Assembly (NCBI GenBank): GCA_020433785.1
Contig: JAGRCC010000485.1
Location: forward strand, 1 to 6,422
Direction: 5' to 3'
DNA: 6,422 nt
Origin: Anaerolineae bacterium
GTDB lineage: Bacteria; Chloroflexota; Anaerolineae; 4572-78; J111
This document shows positions 1 to 6,300 of the stretch, in pieces. A program made the translations under genes and the position numbers. The stretch's first letter is position 1, and the number at the start of each line of letters is the position of its first letter. Under the pieces are notes generated by a model that saw nothing but the letters and a program-made list of their open reading frames with translations, did not search any database and was not told the DNA's origin.

Positions 1-1230
1 TCTTAGCTCCAAGCGTTGCAGTGACTCATCCGCCAGAAGGCTAAATTTAAGATCAGCCTCCAGTCGAGCAATATCCTGTACAGTGGGGCCAACGTGAACA
101 TGAGGAAAATCGATCAAGCGTATTTTTGGCGGGTCCCCATCCTCGATCAAGATATTTCCGGAATGAAAATCGCCATGCACAATTGAATCTTGACGATGTT
201 GGACGCTCCAGACATCGAGCTTTTTGGTCTCGAATACGTGCGCCAGCCAATTGAACGGGTTTCTCAATTGTTCACCCACGCCAAGGTCCAGATACGTTGT
301 TGAAAAATCAAGGTTTTCTAAAACGGCTATCTGCTGCTGCCGACCAACGCTCTGTAGTTCTTGTCGCATTATGGCTCGGTATCGTGACAAACGATTATAC
401 TCATCATACAAACTGCGCAAGCCACCCCGCCGGCAATCTTCGGGCCAACCGCGCCGCATAAGCCACCACGGTTCCAGAGCCTTAAAAATCTGCCGGATAA
501 TACCGGCATTTTGCGACTCAACGTGACTCAAATAGTAATCGCCAAAGGTTTGTAACTGCTTGAGCGCCGCCGGATCGGTTCCTCGCCCCACAAAGTTGTA
601 GGCTATCAGCCCCCAATCTTCAGTCCCCATAGTTCCGTAACGCTGGCGCGGTTCCCAGGCTTCGCCAGGCGTATTTCCTAAAAACTCTCGAACACAATGC
701 CGGTAATTTCTTATTTCACGGTTGATATTCGTCAGGCTATCGAATTTCCAGACCAAAGGGGTAATGTTAGGGCTAATGGTCAAAAGAAACGCGCCGCCCT
801 TGAGTTTGGCGCCGCGAAAATATTCCAGCAAACGGATTTCATCATAGGTATTATAATGGCGCTGAGCGGTTGAGAGCACGATCTGGATTTGCTCATCCAA
901 AATCTGGCGATCCTCCTCCGAGGGATTAAACATTTGCCAGCGGTCCACCAGGCGAGCCAGCCCTACCACCCGAGGTAAATGTGGAGAATCGGCATTGCGT
1001 TGATCCGAGGTTTCCGGGCTTTTTCCACCTCGAAGATCGCTGAAGGCCAAACCTATCAGAAAAACTGCCACCCCTAAGAGCCCCACTGCCAAGGCCGGCC
1101 CCGGATATTCGTATGAAATATCGGCCAGCCAAAACCAGCCACCTAACACCAGTAAAACAGCGGCGGTAAAACTGCTAAGGATCAGGGGGTTGACCACAAT
1201 GTGACGTACTTTTTGCCGGACAATCCGCAT
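1..1230 (-). CDS. Membrane-anchored TCAD9/APH-like kinase-fold protein (3' end outside window)
   Basis: The frame is open for 410 codons from ATG at 1230-1228 to the left edge; the C-terminus is missing. GAGGGG lies just upstream of the ATG and an in-frame stop sits at 1245-1243. The N-terminus has a basic stretch (MRIVRQKVRH), a transmembrane helix at about residues 11-30, an aromatic-rich loop and a second helix at about 45-65, which puts the rest in the cytoplasm. A kinase-like domain follows. K162 (in VWKF) and E172 (in REIRNY) could be the N-lobe Lys-Glu pair. The catalytic loop HGDFHSGN is at 352-359 and the metal-binding Asp is probably D374 in LIDF. The tail DIARLEADLKF after it is typical, from memory, of the 'ternary complex associated domain 9' relatives of aminoglycoside phosphotransferases. 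The key residues are present, so phosphotransfer is possible; the substrate is unknown. The family is linked to predicted NTP-dependent conflict systems. An ordinary small-molecule kinase is the alternative. Confidence 0.8.
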   Translation of the reverse strand, partial: MRIVRQKVRHIVVNPLILSSFTAAVLLVLGGWFWLADISYEYPGPALAVGLLGVAVFLIGLAFSDLRGGKSPETSDQRNADSPHLPRVVGLARLVDRWQMFNPSEEDRQILDEQIQIVLSTAQRHYNTYDEIRLLEYFRGAKLKGGAFLLTISPNITPLVWKFDSLTNINREIRNYRHCVREFLGNTPGEAWEPRQRYGTMGTEDWGLIAYNFVGRGTDPAALKQLQTFGDYYLSHVESQNAGIIRQIFKALEPWWLMRRGWPEDCRRGGLRSLYDEYNRLSRYRAIMRQELQSVGRQQQIAVLENLDFSTTYLDLGVGEQLRNPFNWLAHVFETKKLDVWSVQHRQDSIVHGDFHSGNILIEDGDPPKIRLIDFPHVHVGPTVQDIARLEADLKFSLLADESLQRLELR

Positions 1231-1263
1231 AGCTGCCCCTCTCTATAGGATTCGCTCACAAAA

Positions 1264-1292
1264 ATAATAATGCAACCGCTTTTGCTTGACAA
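1264..1292 (-). promoter_or_regulatory. Sigma70-like promoter of the TCAD9-like gene
   Basis: On the minus strand TTGTCA (1292-1287, 5 of 6 to consensus) is separated by exactly 17 nt from TATTAT (1269-1264, 5 of 6). Transcription would start near 1257, leaving a leader of about 27 nt with the ribosome site GAGGGG before the ATG at 1230. Spacing, orientation and distance all suit the gene; no experimental support. Confidence 0.6.
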
Positions 1293-1538
1293 ATCAGAGG
1301 ATTTTCATAAGCTTTTCACAAAATTTTATTATTTGGATAAGGTATTATTAAGTATGCATAGGTATTTCTGATGGTTTGAGAACCTTTTGCTTTCACCGAA
1401 TCAAAGTCCAACAATGCTCAACGATATGCGGATGATGTGACCCTGGCTGTCCCCTATTGATTCTTCTCCTGCGTACACCGGTAACGAAAAGAATTTCTCC
1501 TCAAAGCATCAACCATATTTATCCATAAGAGGTGTACG
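1293..1538. other. A+T-rich divergent intergenic region and leader of the glycosidase-like gene
   Basis: Together with 1231-1292 this is the 308-bp spacer between two divergent genes. The part at about 1295-1370 is strongly A+T-rich and could act as an upstream element for the minus-strand promoter. A lone TATTAT at 1343-1348 could be a -10 box for the rightward gene, but no convincing -35 box lies 16-18 nt before it. The part at 1371-1538 has ordinary composition. It carries no recognisable riboswitch, no open frame longer than a few codons, and ends in the ribosome site AGAGG (1528-1532). Confidence 0.4.
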
Positions 1539-3113
1539 ATGCTACCCAATCTCACCAGGCCAAAATGGCAAATCGCGCTGCCGGTCGCCTTACTGATCAT
1601 CCTCTTAATTCCCGTCCTGACCTGGCCTCAGTTCAATGCTTGCAATAATGAAGGTCCATTACGATTGTCGATTGTGGTTGACGGCGATTCCATGTCACGT
1701 GTATCAGGGCAACTGATGGGCGAGGGAGCCAGCCGGTATCGAGCTGAAGGCGCAAAAGTGGCGCTCTATGCTAAAACCGATTTATGGTACAACAGTACCC
1801 AGGAGAGCATTGAGGGCGTGAAGATGGAGCAATCGTTGGGTGTCGATTGTTCCTGGCAAATTGACCAGGTGCATGAAGGACAGATGTATGCTGCCTTTTT
1901 GGTAAGTGATGATTACCGCCAGCCTAATACTATCCCCAAAACCAGTAACATCGATCTGCCCCCTCTGGCTATCGATGGAACCCATGTTTTGGCCTGGGCT
2001 CTCTGGAGTGCAGCCAATCCCACGGGGAATCCTGATCCGGCCCTTCTTTGGCCCAAAAACCGGCGATTGGCTATCGCCTGGCTAATTCGGCAAATCACCC
2101 CTAACGAAACCGTCCCACAGCCCCTAACCGATAGAGCCGGACTCATTATCGGCTATGCCTTGCCCCAAACGGATGAAGCCTATCCCTACCTCTTTGCCCG
2201 ATCCTGGATTTTTGATGATGCTTTGGCCGGGATAGCCTTCACCGCTAACGCCAATTTTGGTGAGGCGCAAGCCATTTTGAATGCCTTAAAAGGACAAGTG
2301 CAAGCCGACGGCAAACTAGGCTTTTCTTATAATACGGATAACGACTGGTTTCATGAATACTATCGCTCCGGCGCTATCGCTTGGGTAGGCTATGCCCTTG
2401 TTTTTTACCAGCAAAAAACGGGTGATGCCCAATCTCAAGCGGTAGCGGAACAGATTGCAGCTTACTTGCTCTCGCTGCAAAATCAAACCCCGGACAGCCC
2501 CAGTTATGGAGCCATCCAGGACGATCCCGCCGTCTCATCCTTTACGACGAGTCAAAATATTATTACTTACTTTTTTCTACGAGACCTAGCCCGTTTGACC
2601 AGCAATGACCTCTATCAGACGGCCGCAGACCTCATCAAAACGGCGCTCCTTGAACAGTATTGGGATGAGAAGCAAGGCCATTTTGTTGTTGGGTCGGATG
2701 ACACTGCTGCCGGCTTGATTGAAAGCAACTCGCTAGGAGCGCTATTTTTGGAAGCTACCGGGCATCCGACTAAAGCCCAACTCAGCTTAGATTTTGTCGA
2801 ACAAACTTACCAGCCGGTTCTAGGGCCAGGCCCGATAGATGGTTACGCTCCCTATGCGGATCGCAGTACCGTCTGGAGCCAGGGTTCGCTTCAAGTGGCC
2901 CTGGCCCACCGTCGCCTGGGGAACATCACAAAAAGCCAAGCCATCTTGGGAGAAATTATCAAGCTACAAGATGAAGAGGGCGGAGTAGCTTACGCCAGGC
3001 CCAAAGCCACCATCACCGGCACTGACGAGGTTTTTCAGGAGTGGGCCAGTGTGGCCGGCACCACGTGGTTGGCTATTGTTTTGGCTGATGATGAGCAATT
3101 TTTAGGGCCATAG
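1539..3113 (+). CDS. Membrane-anchored or secreted six-hairpin glycosidase-like protein
   Basis: The product is 524 residues. AGAGG at 1528-1532 supports the ATG, and an in-frame TAA lies upstream at 1482. A hydrophobic segment at about residues 12-29 is a signal peptide or single anchor; Cys35 (FNAC) follows, but the -3 Phe makes a lipobox unlikely. Residues 40-150 look like a small beta-sandwich with GAKVALYAKTDLWYN (71-85) and YAAFLV (117-122). Residues 170-520 are helical repeats typical of an (alpha/alpha) toroid: SWIFDDALAGIAF (222-234), FHEYYRSGAIAWVG (271-284), SSFTTSQN (333-340), VWSQGSLQVALA (445-456), EEGGVAY (479-485) and EWASVAGTTW (501-510). Such toroids usually bind or cleave glycans outside the membrane. 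D226, D227, E273 and E501 are acidic candidates for the active site, but I cannot assign catalysis or a GH family. A glycan-binding protein without activity is possible. The gene diverges from the TCAD9-like gene, with the transporter gene following on the same strand. Confidence 0.7.
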   Translation: MLPNLTRPKWQIALPVALLIILLIPVLTWPQFNACNNEGPLRLSIVVDGDSMSRVSGQLMGEGASRYRAEGAKVALYAKTDLWYNSTQESIEGVKMEQSLGVDCSWQIDQVHEGQMYAAFLVSDDYRQPNTIPKTSNIDLPPLAIDGTHVLAWALWSAANPTGNPDPALLWPKNRRLAIAWLIRQITPNETVPQPLTDRAGLIIGYALPQTDEAYPYLFARSWIFDDALAGIAFTANANFGEAQAILNALKGQVQADGKLGFSYNTDNDWFHEYYRSGAIAWVGYALVFYQQKTGDAQSQAVAEQIAAYLLSLQNQTPDSPSYGAIQDDPAVSSFTTSQNIITYFFLRDLARLTSNDLYQTAADLIKTALLEQYWDEKQGHFVVGSDDTAAGLIESNSLGALFLEATGHPTKAQLSLDFVEQTYQPVLGPGPIDGYAPYADRSTVWSQGSLQVALAHRRLGNITKSQAILGEIIKLQDEEGGVAYARPKATITGTDEVFQEWASVAGTTWLAIVLADDEQFLGP

Positions 3114-3222
3114 ATCGTAAACAGGCGTTGAGGAAGATAAAAGAAATTGTAGAGTTCGGAAGGTATCAAGTTGTTTAGAGAGCGAATGCGTGCTAATATC
3201 TGCCTGAAAATAAGAAGGACCA

Positions 3223-4419
3223 ATGCAACTTCTAATTACGGTTACCACAACGATATTAGTATTCTGTACAATTTACCCACCCCAGGTACTGCTGCCCTTT
3301 TTTGCCGAACGTTATGCCGTGACCGAGTCGCAGGCGGCGCTGCTAACAGCGATCACGATGATTCCGCTGGGAATTGCCCCGCTGTCATACGGTTACATTC
3401 TAGAGTCGATATCAGCCGTGAAGCTGCTGAAATGGTCGATCCTAGGGCTGGCCGTAACACAGCTTCTCTTTGTAATGGCCGAGATGCTAACCAACTCGTT
3501 TGCCCTGCTCATTGTTATTCGGTTTGGCCAGGGTTTGCTGCTACCCGCCGCGATGACCTCCCTGATGACGTATCTATCGGGAGCTAGCGAGGGTCAGCGA
3601 TTGCAGCGGGCTATGTCGATCTATGTGGCGGCGACGATTGTGGGCGGCTATGCGGGGCGGCTGCTAACCGGCTTGACCGCCGAATACGTGGGCTGGCGAT
3701 ATTACTACTTTGGCTTAACGGTACTGTTAATCGGCAACTTTGTGGCGCTAGGTTGGCTCAAAAAAGAAATGACGGTCAAAACCGGCCGGCCCAACCCGCG
3801 CATTATTTTGGATACGCTGCGCGGCGGCGATTACCTCAAAATCTACGGCGTCATCTTCTGCGTCTTTTTCGTTTTCTCCAGCTTTTTGAATTACCTCCCC
3901 TTCCGTTTAACCGCACTGTGGGGCCACCCATCGGAGTCGATGATTGGGTTTATGTACTCCGGTTATCTGGTCGGGGTGACGATTTCGTTAATTTCGCCGC
4001 GCCTCGTCACGGCATTTGGCAGCGCCATAAACGCCATCATTGCCGGGATCATCGGCTTAGCCATCACGTTATTGGTCACAATGACCGCCAGCACGTGGCT
4101 GTTGTTCGGTACACTGCTGATCTTTTGCGGCTCGATGTTCTTGGTGCATTCAGTGGCGGTGGGGCTGGTCAACCGGCTGGCCCGCGAGAACAAAGGTGTG
4201 GTCAACGGCTTGTATGTCGCCTTTTACTACAGCGGCGGCGTGCTGGGATCATACCTACCGGGGCTGATTTACGAGCGCTTCGGCTGGTCGATCTTCATCT
4301 GGACTTTATCCGCCGTCTGCGGCATCGGCCTGATCATCGCGCTAACCCACAAATTTGGCTGGGGGCAGCATCGTTATCCCAAGGGTCAAGCCGTTCCTGC
4401 GACGCACCATCGGGAATGA
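3223..4419 (+). CDS. MFS transporter, YnfM-like (DHA1-type) proton-coupled efflux permease
   Basis: The product has 398 residues, the usual length of a 12-helix major facilitator protein, and hydrophobic segments run nearly throughout. The first helix begins almost at residue 2 (LLITVTTTILVF). A YnfM-like signature is visible: RFGQG at 100-104 is motif B of helix 4 with its conserved Arg, and SIYVAATIVGGYAGRLLTG (132-150) then GWR (157-159) match the helix-5 region of YnfM relatives. The central loop (about 179-204) is basic. NGLYVAFYYSGGVLGSYLPG (328-347) fits helix 11. The loop between helices 2 and 3, normally GxxxDRxGRR, reads GYILESISAVKLLK, so motif A is degenerate. AGAAGGA stands only 3 nt from the ATG, and stops at 3205 and 3211 rule out a longer form in this frame. 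The substrate cannot be read from the sequence; export of a small metabolite or drug is the family norm. It lies 109 bp after the glycosidase-like gene, with no clear terminator between. Confidence 0.88.
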   Translation: MQLLITVTTTILVFCTIYPPQVLLPFFAERYAVTESQAALLTAITMIPLGIAPLSYGYILESISAVKLLKWSILGLAVTQLLFVMAEMLTNSFALLIVIRFGQGLLLPAAMTSLMTYLSGASEGQRLQRAMSIYVAATIVGGYAGRLLTGLTAEYVGWRYYYFGLTVLLIGNFVALGWLKKEMTVKTGRPNPRIILDTLRGGDYLKIYGVIFCVFFVFSSFLNYLPFRLTALWGHPSESMIGFMYSGYLVGVTISLISPRLVTAFGSAINAIIAGIIGLAITLLVTMTASTWLLFGTLLIFCGSMFLVHSVAVGLVNRLARENKGVVNGLYVAFYYSGGVLGSYLPGLIYERFGWSIFIWTLSAVCGIGLIIALTHKFGWGQHRYPKGQAVPATHHRE

Positions 4420-4422
4420 AAA

Positions 4423-4516
4423 TGTGAGTTGGATAGTTTGTTGGATAATTTGTTGGATGGTTGGATAGTTACCTATAATTAACCAACCATCCAACCATCC
4501 AACCATCAATCTCACA
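4423..4516. repeat. Inverted GTTGGAT/AACCATCC short repeats, probable bidirectional transcript end
   Basis: Four GTTGGAT copies begin at 4428, 4440, 4452 and 4460 (steps of 12, 12 and 8). They face AACCATCC, AACCATCC and AACCATCA in 8-bp steps from 4485 to 4508. The inner arms 4452-4464 and 4483-4495 are a perfect 13-bp inverted repeat around an A+T-rich 18-nt loop. Outer TGTGAG (4423-4428) and CTCACA (4511-4516) are also complementary, the latter overlapping the stop codon of the GT28 gene. The element fills the gap between two convergent genes, so a bidirectional transcript end or stabilising hairpin is likely. No U-run follows either side, so it is not a canonical intrinsic terminator. Confidence 0.7.
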
Positions 4517-5633
4517 CAATCTGACACAACTCATTAGCAATCTGCAGCGACGCCTGAGGCCGGGCCAGCCGGGCCGCGTTCTGTGACATATGCTGCAAAG
4601 TGGGGTTGCCGGGCGTCATCCAATCACAGATCAGTTGGGCCACGTCCAGTGGCCGTCGAACGTAGACGCCGGCCTCATTTTCCTGGACATAGGCCACGTT
4701 GCCGGTCTCCTGGCCTGGAATGTAGCCCAACAATACCGGCGGCAGCCCGCTGATAAACGCTTCGCTGATGGTGCCGGGGCCGGCTTTGGTGACCAGCACA
4801 TCCGAGGCGCGCATCAAATCAGGCATATTATCGACAAAGCCGTAAATGTGGGTAGGAATTTCCCAGGTCACCGCCTCCAATTTATGCTTCAGTGGCCGAT
4901 TACGCCCGGCCACAATAATCAGTTGGGCCTGCGGTGCCTGCCGGGCAATGTGACGAGCCACCTTATAAATTTTGCCAAACCCTTCGCCGCCGCCCATGAC
5001 CATAATGGTATACCGCTCGGCCATTAGGCCCAACTGCCGGCGCACCGTAGCTTTGTCCTGGTTCGATGTAACAAATTTCAAGCCGACCGGCTGACCGTAA
5101 ACGGCCAACTTCTCGGCCGGCATCCCAAATCTCAGCGCCCGATCACGCGCCTGTTCCGTCGGCACAATGCAGCGCGTTACCTCCGGACAAATCCAAGAGG
5201 GATGAAAGGTGACCATATCGGTCACGATGGTGACAAACGGCGCCCGCAATCCGGCGGCGTTAAGCCAACCCATCCCCACCTGATTCATCATCGGATGAAC
5301 CGACACGATTAAATCAGGCTGGACCTGTTTGATATAGTCGGCCCCACGGTGTTTAATAACCGGAAAAATAAACGTAAAGAGCCTACTTTGAACCGAGGCA
5401 TACGCCGAGACGCGCCACATCAGCCGCCACAACGGCAGACCAGGGCCGGTGAACCAGCCATAAAGGTCGGGCAGACGATTAAACGGCCAAGGCGTATGGT
5501 TCTTCCACATATCTTCGATGATGATGGTGTATCGATTGGGGTGAAGATGCTGGATCGCTTCTTCAATGGCTTGGGCTGAGGCGCGATGCCCACCGCCGGT
5601 GTCAGACATCAGGAAAAGAATGGTCTTTTTCAC
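4512..5633 (-). CDS. GT28 diacylglycerol glycosyltransferase, MGDG-synthase-like
   Basis: The product has 373 residues, near the usual length for bacterial relatives. It would transfer a sugar from a UDP- (or similar) donor to diacylglycerol at the inner face of the membrane, making a monoglycosyl lipid. The N-terminal MGDG-synthase domain opens with SDTGGGHRASA (10-20), the acceptor-side glycine loop and His of this family. The C-terminal donor domain has MGGGEGFG (213-220), YGFVDNMPDLM (264-274), TKAGPGTISEA (282-292) and PGQETGN (306-312), the best marks of plant and bacterial MGDG synthases. No signal peptide or membrane helix; peripheral binding is normal. Start is GTG with AAAGGAGA 7 nt before it. 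Galactose versus glucose, and single versus processive transfer (as in Bacillus UgtP), cannot be told from sequence. It converges with the MFS gene and diverges from the YjbQ gene. MurG is a distant relative but lacks these motifs. Confidence 0.87.
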   Translation of the reverse strand: MKKTILFLMSDTGGGHRASAQAIEEAIQHLHPNRYTIIIEDMWKNHTPWPFNRLPDLYGWFTGPGLPLWRLMWRVSAYASVQSRLFTFIFPVIKHRGADYIKQVQPDLIVSVHPMMNQVGMGWLNAAGLRAPFVTIVTDMVTFHPSWICPEVTRCIVPTEQARDRALRFGMPAEKLAVYGQPVGLKFVTSNQDKATVRRQLGLMAERYTIMVMGGGEGFGKIYKVARHIARQAPQAQLIIVAGRNRPLKHKLEAVTWEIPTHIYGFVDNMPDLMRASDVLVTKAGPGTISEAFISGLPPVLLGYIPGQETGNVAYVQENEAGVYVRRPLDVAQLICDWMTPGNPTLQHMSQNAARLARPQASLQIANELCQIV

Positions 5634-5640
5634 GACACCC

Positions 5641-5648
5641 TCTCCTTT
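5641..5648 (-). promoter_or_regulatory. Ribosome binding site deciding a GTG start
   Basis: AAAGGAGA on the minus strand ends 7 nt before GTG at 5633-5631. No ATG lies between this and the in-frame stop at 5669-5667, and the GTG begins the conserved MKKTILFLMSDTGGG N-terminus of the GT28 protein, so GTG is the start. Confidence 0.85.
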
Positions 5649-5655
5649 GTGAAAA

Positions 5656-5671
5656 ATTAGACATTCCTAAT
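5656..5671. promoter_or_regulatory. Palindromic TAGACATTC site over the GT28 transcription start
   Basis: ATTAG-ACATTC-CTAAT has perfect 5-bp arms. It directly follows the TATAAT of the GT28 promoter, covering the expected +1 near 5669, which is where a repressor would act. It shares the nonamer TAGACATTC with the site at 5757-5772. The role is inferred from position and symmetry only. Confidence 0.4.
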
Positions 5672-5675
5672 CGTT

Positions 5676-5681
5676 ATTATA
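5676..5681 (-). promoter_or_regulatory. -10 box of the GT28 glycosyltransferase gene
   Basis: A perfect TATAAT reads on the minus strand, about 43 nt before the GTG start. No good -35 box is present at 16-18 nt (best hexamers are TCTTAG and ATCTTA), so the promoter may need an activator or be weak. Confidence 0.55.
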
Positions 5682-5756
5682 TCGCAGGATGGTCTATCTA
5701 AGATAATTTTGGATGGGGTTTTCTATTTAACAGCAGACTCAACTTGTGGTATTTTT

Positions 5757-5772
5757 AAGAATAGACATTCTT
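5757..5772. promoter_or_regulatory. Palindromic TAGACATTC site upstream of the YjbQ gene
   Basis: AAGAAT-AGAC-ATTCTT has perfect 6-bp arms and lies 29 nt before the YjbQ start codon. Compared with 5656-5671 it keeps the central TAGACATTC while the flanks changed in a way that still pairs. A shared operator for both divergent genes is one reading; a leader hairpin is another. I find no convincing -35/-10 pair for the YjbQ gene. Confidence 0.35.
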
Positions 5773-5801
5773 GAGGGGCGCAGCCCGATAGGAGGAGACT
5801 T

Positions 5802-6224
5802 ATGCCCTGGTACCAACGCACCTTTCGCTTACCGGCCTTTCGACGTGGCTTTCATCTGGTGACCGACCAGATTGTATCGAACGTGCCGGAAATTAGCCGG
5901 GTTAAGATTGGCCTGGCTCACATTTTCATTCACCATACATCAGCCGGCTTAACGCTTAACGAAAACGCCGACCCGACCGTGCGCGTCGATTTCGAGAGCC
6001 ATTTCAACAAAATGGTGCCGGAAAACGCGCCCTACTATAAACATAATTATGAAGGCTCCGACGATATGCCGGCCCACATCAAAGCCTCACTGCTGGGCAA
6101 TTCGCTGACCATTCCCATCACCGATGGCCGGCTCAATGTCGGGACGTGGCAGGGTATCTACCTGTGCGAGCATCGCAACCACGCCTCGGGCCGGCGGATT
6201 ACGGTCACAATCCAGGGCGAGTAA
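5802..6224 (+). CDS. yjbQ: YjbQ / UPF0047 family protein (secondary thiamine-phosphate synthase type)
   Basis: The product has 140 residues, the full length of the family, and ends at the usual strand (ITVTIQGE). Signature segments are HHTSAGLTLNENADP (44-58), YKHNYEGSDDMPAHIKASLLG (79-99) and GRLNVGTWQGIYLCEHR (109-125). The conserved His, Asp and Glu side chains in these segments line the putative metal or active site of the small trimeric fold. E. coli YjbQ has weak thiamine-phosphate synthase activity and databases call the family 'secondary thiamine-phosphate synthase enzyme', but the true physiological role is unsettled. No thiamine gene or TPP riboswitch is visible nearby, so I would not infer a thiamine role from context. 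A strong AGGAGG at 5790-5795 sits 6 nt before the ATG. The gene diverges from the GT28 gene and appears monocistronic as far as the window shows. Confidence 0.93.
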   Translation: MPWYQRTFRLPAFRRGFHLVTDQIVSNVPEISRVKIGLAHIFIHHTSAGLTLNENADPTVRVDFESHFNKMVPENAPYYKHNYEGSDDMPAHIKASLLGNSLTIPITDGRLNVGTWQGIYLCEHRNHASGRRITVTIQGE

Positions 6225-6271
6225 CCAACGCAGGCCATTAGGACAGCGCCCATAGAGCATCGTCACTACGC

Positions 6272-6284
6272 GAGCCGTTGGCTC
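6272..6284 (+). terminator. Short GC hairpin after the YjbQ gene, possible weak terminator
   Basis: GAGCC-GTT-GGCTC forms a perfect 5-bp stem 48 nt after the YjbQ stop codon. No T-run follows, so it is at best a weak or Rho-assisted end, and chance occurrence is quite possible. Confidence 0.25.
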
Positions 6285-6300
6285 CCTAACAATGAAGCCA

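Noticed and set aside
224..526. Plus-strand open frame opposite the TCAD9-like gene
   Set aside because: It is antisense to a long frame with clear domain motifs and its translation has no recognisable family features.
991..1006. ATCGGCATTGC inside the TCAD9-like gene, resembling the start of the 41-bp units
   Set aside because: Only about 11 bases match, they lie within coding sequence and no further repeat structure surrounds them; chance is enough.
1286..1291. Perfect TTGACA on the plus strand as a -35 box for the glycosidase-like gene
   Set aside because: No -10-like hexamer lies 16-18 nt downstream, and the bases overlap the better-supported TTGTCA box of the minus-strand promoter.
1373..1384. 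GGTT-TGAG-AACC followed by TTTT as a terminator or leader hairpin
   Set aside because: A 4-bp stem is too short, and no gene ends just upstream of it on the plus strand.
1385..1538. Riboswitch or structured RNA in the leader of the glycosidase-like gene
   Set aside because: No known aptamer consensus or long paired helices could be recognised by eye.
3753..4427. 224-codon frame inside the MFS gene
   Set aside because: It is an Arg/His-rich out-of-frame shadow of a gene with strong transporter features.
4590..5027. 145-codon plus-strand frame opposite the GT28 gene
   Set aside because: It is a shadow of conserved glycosyltransferase motifs on the other strand, with no ribosome site of note.
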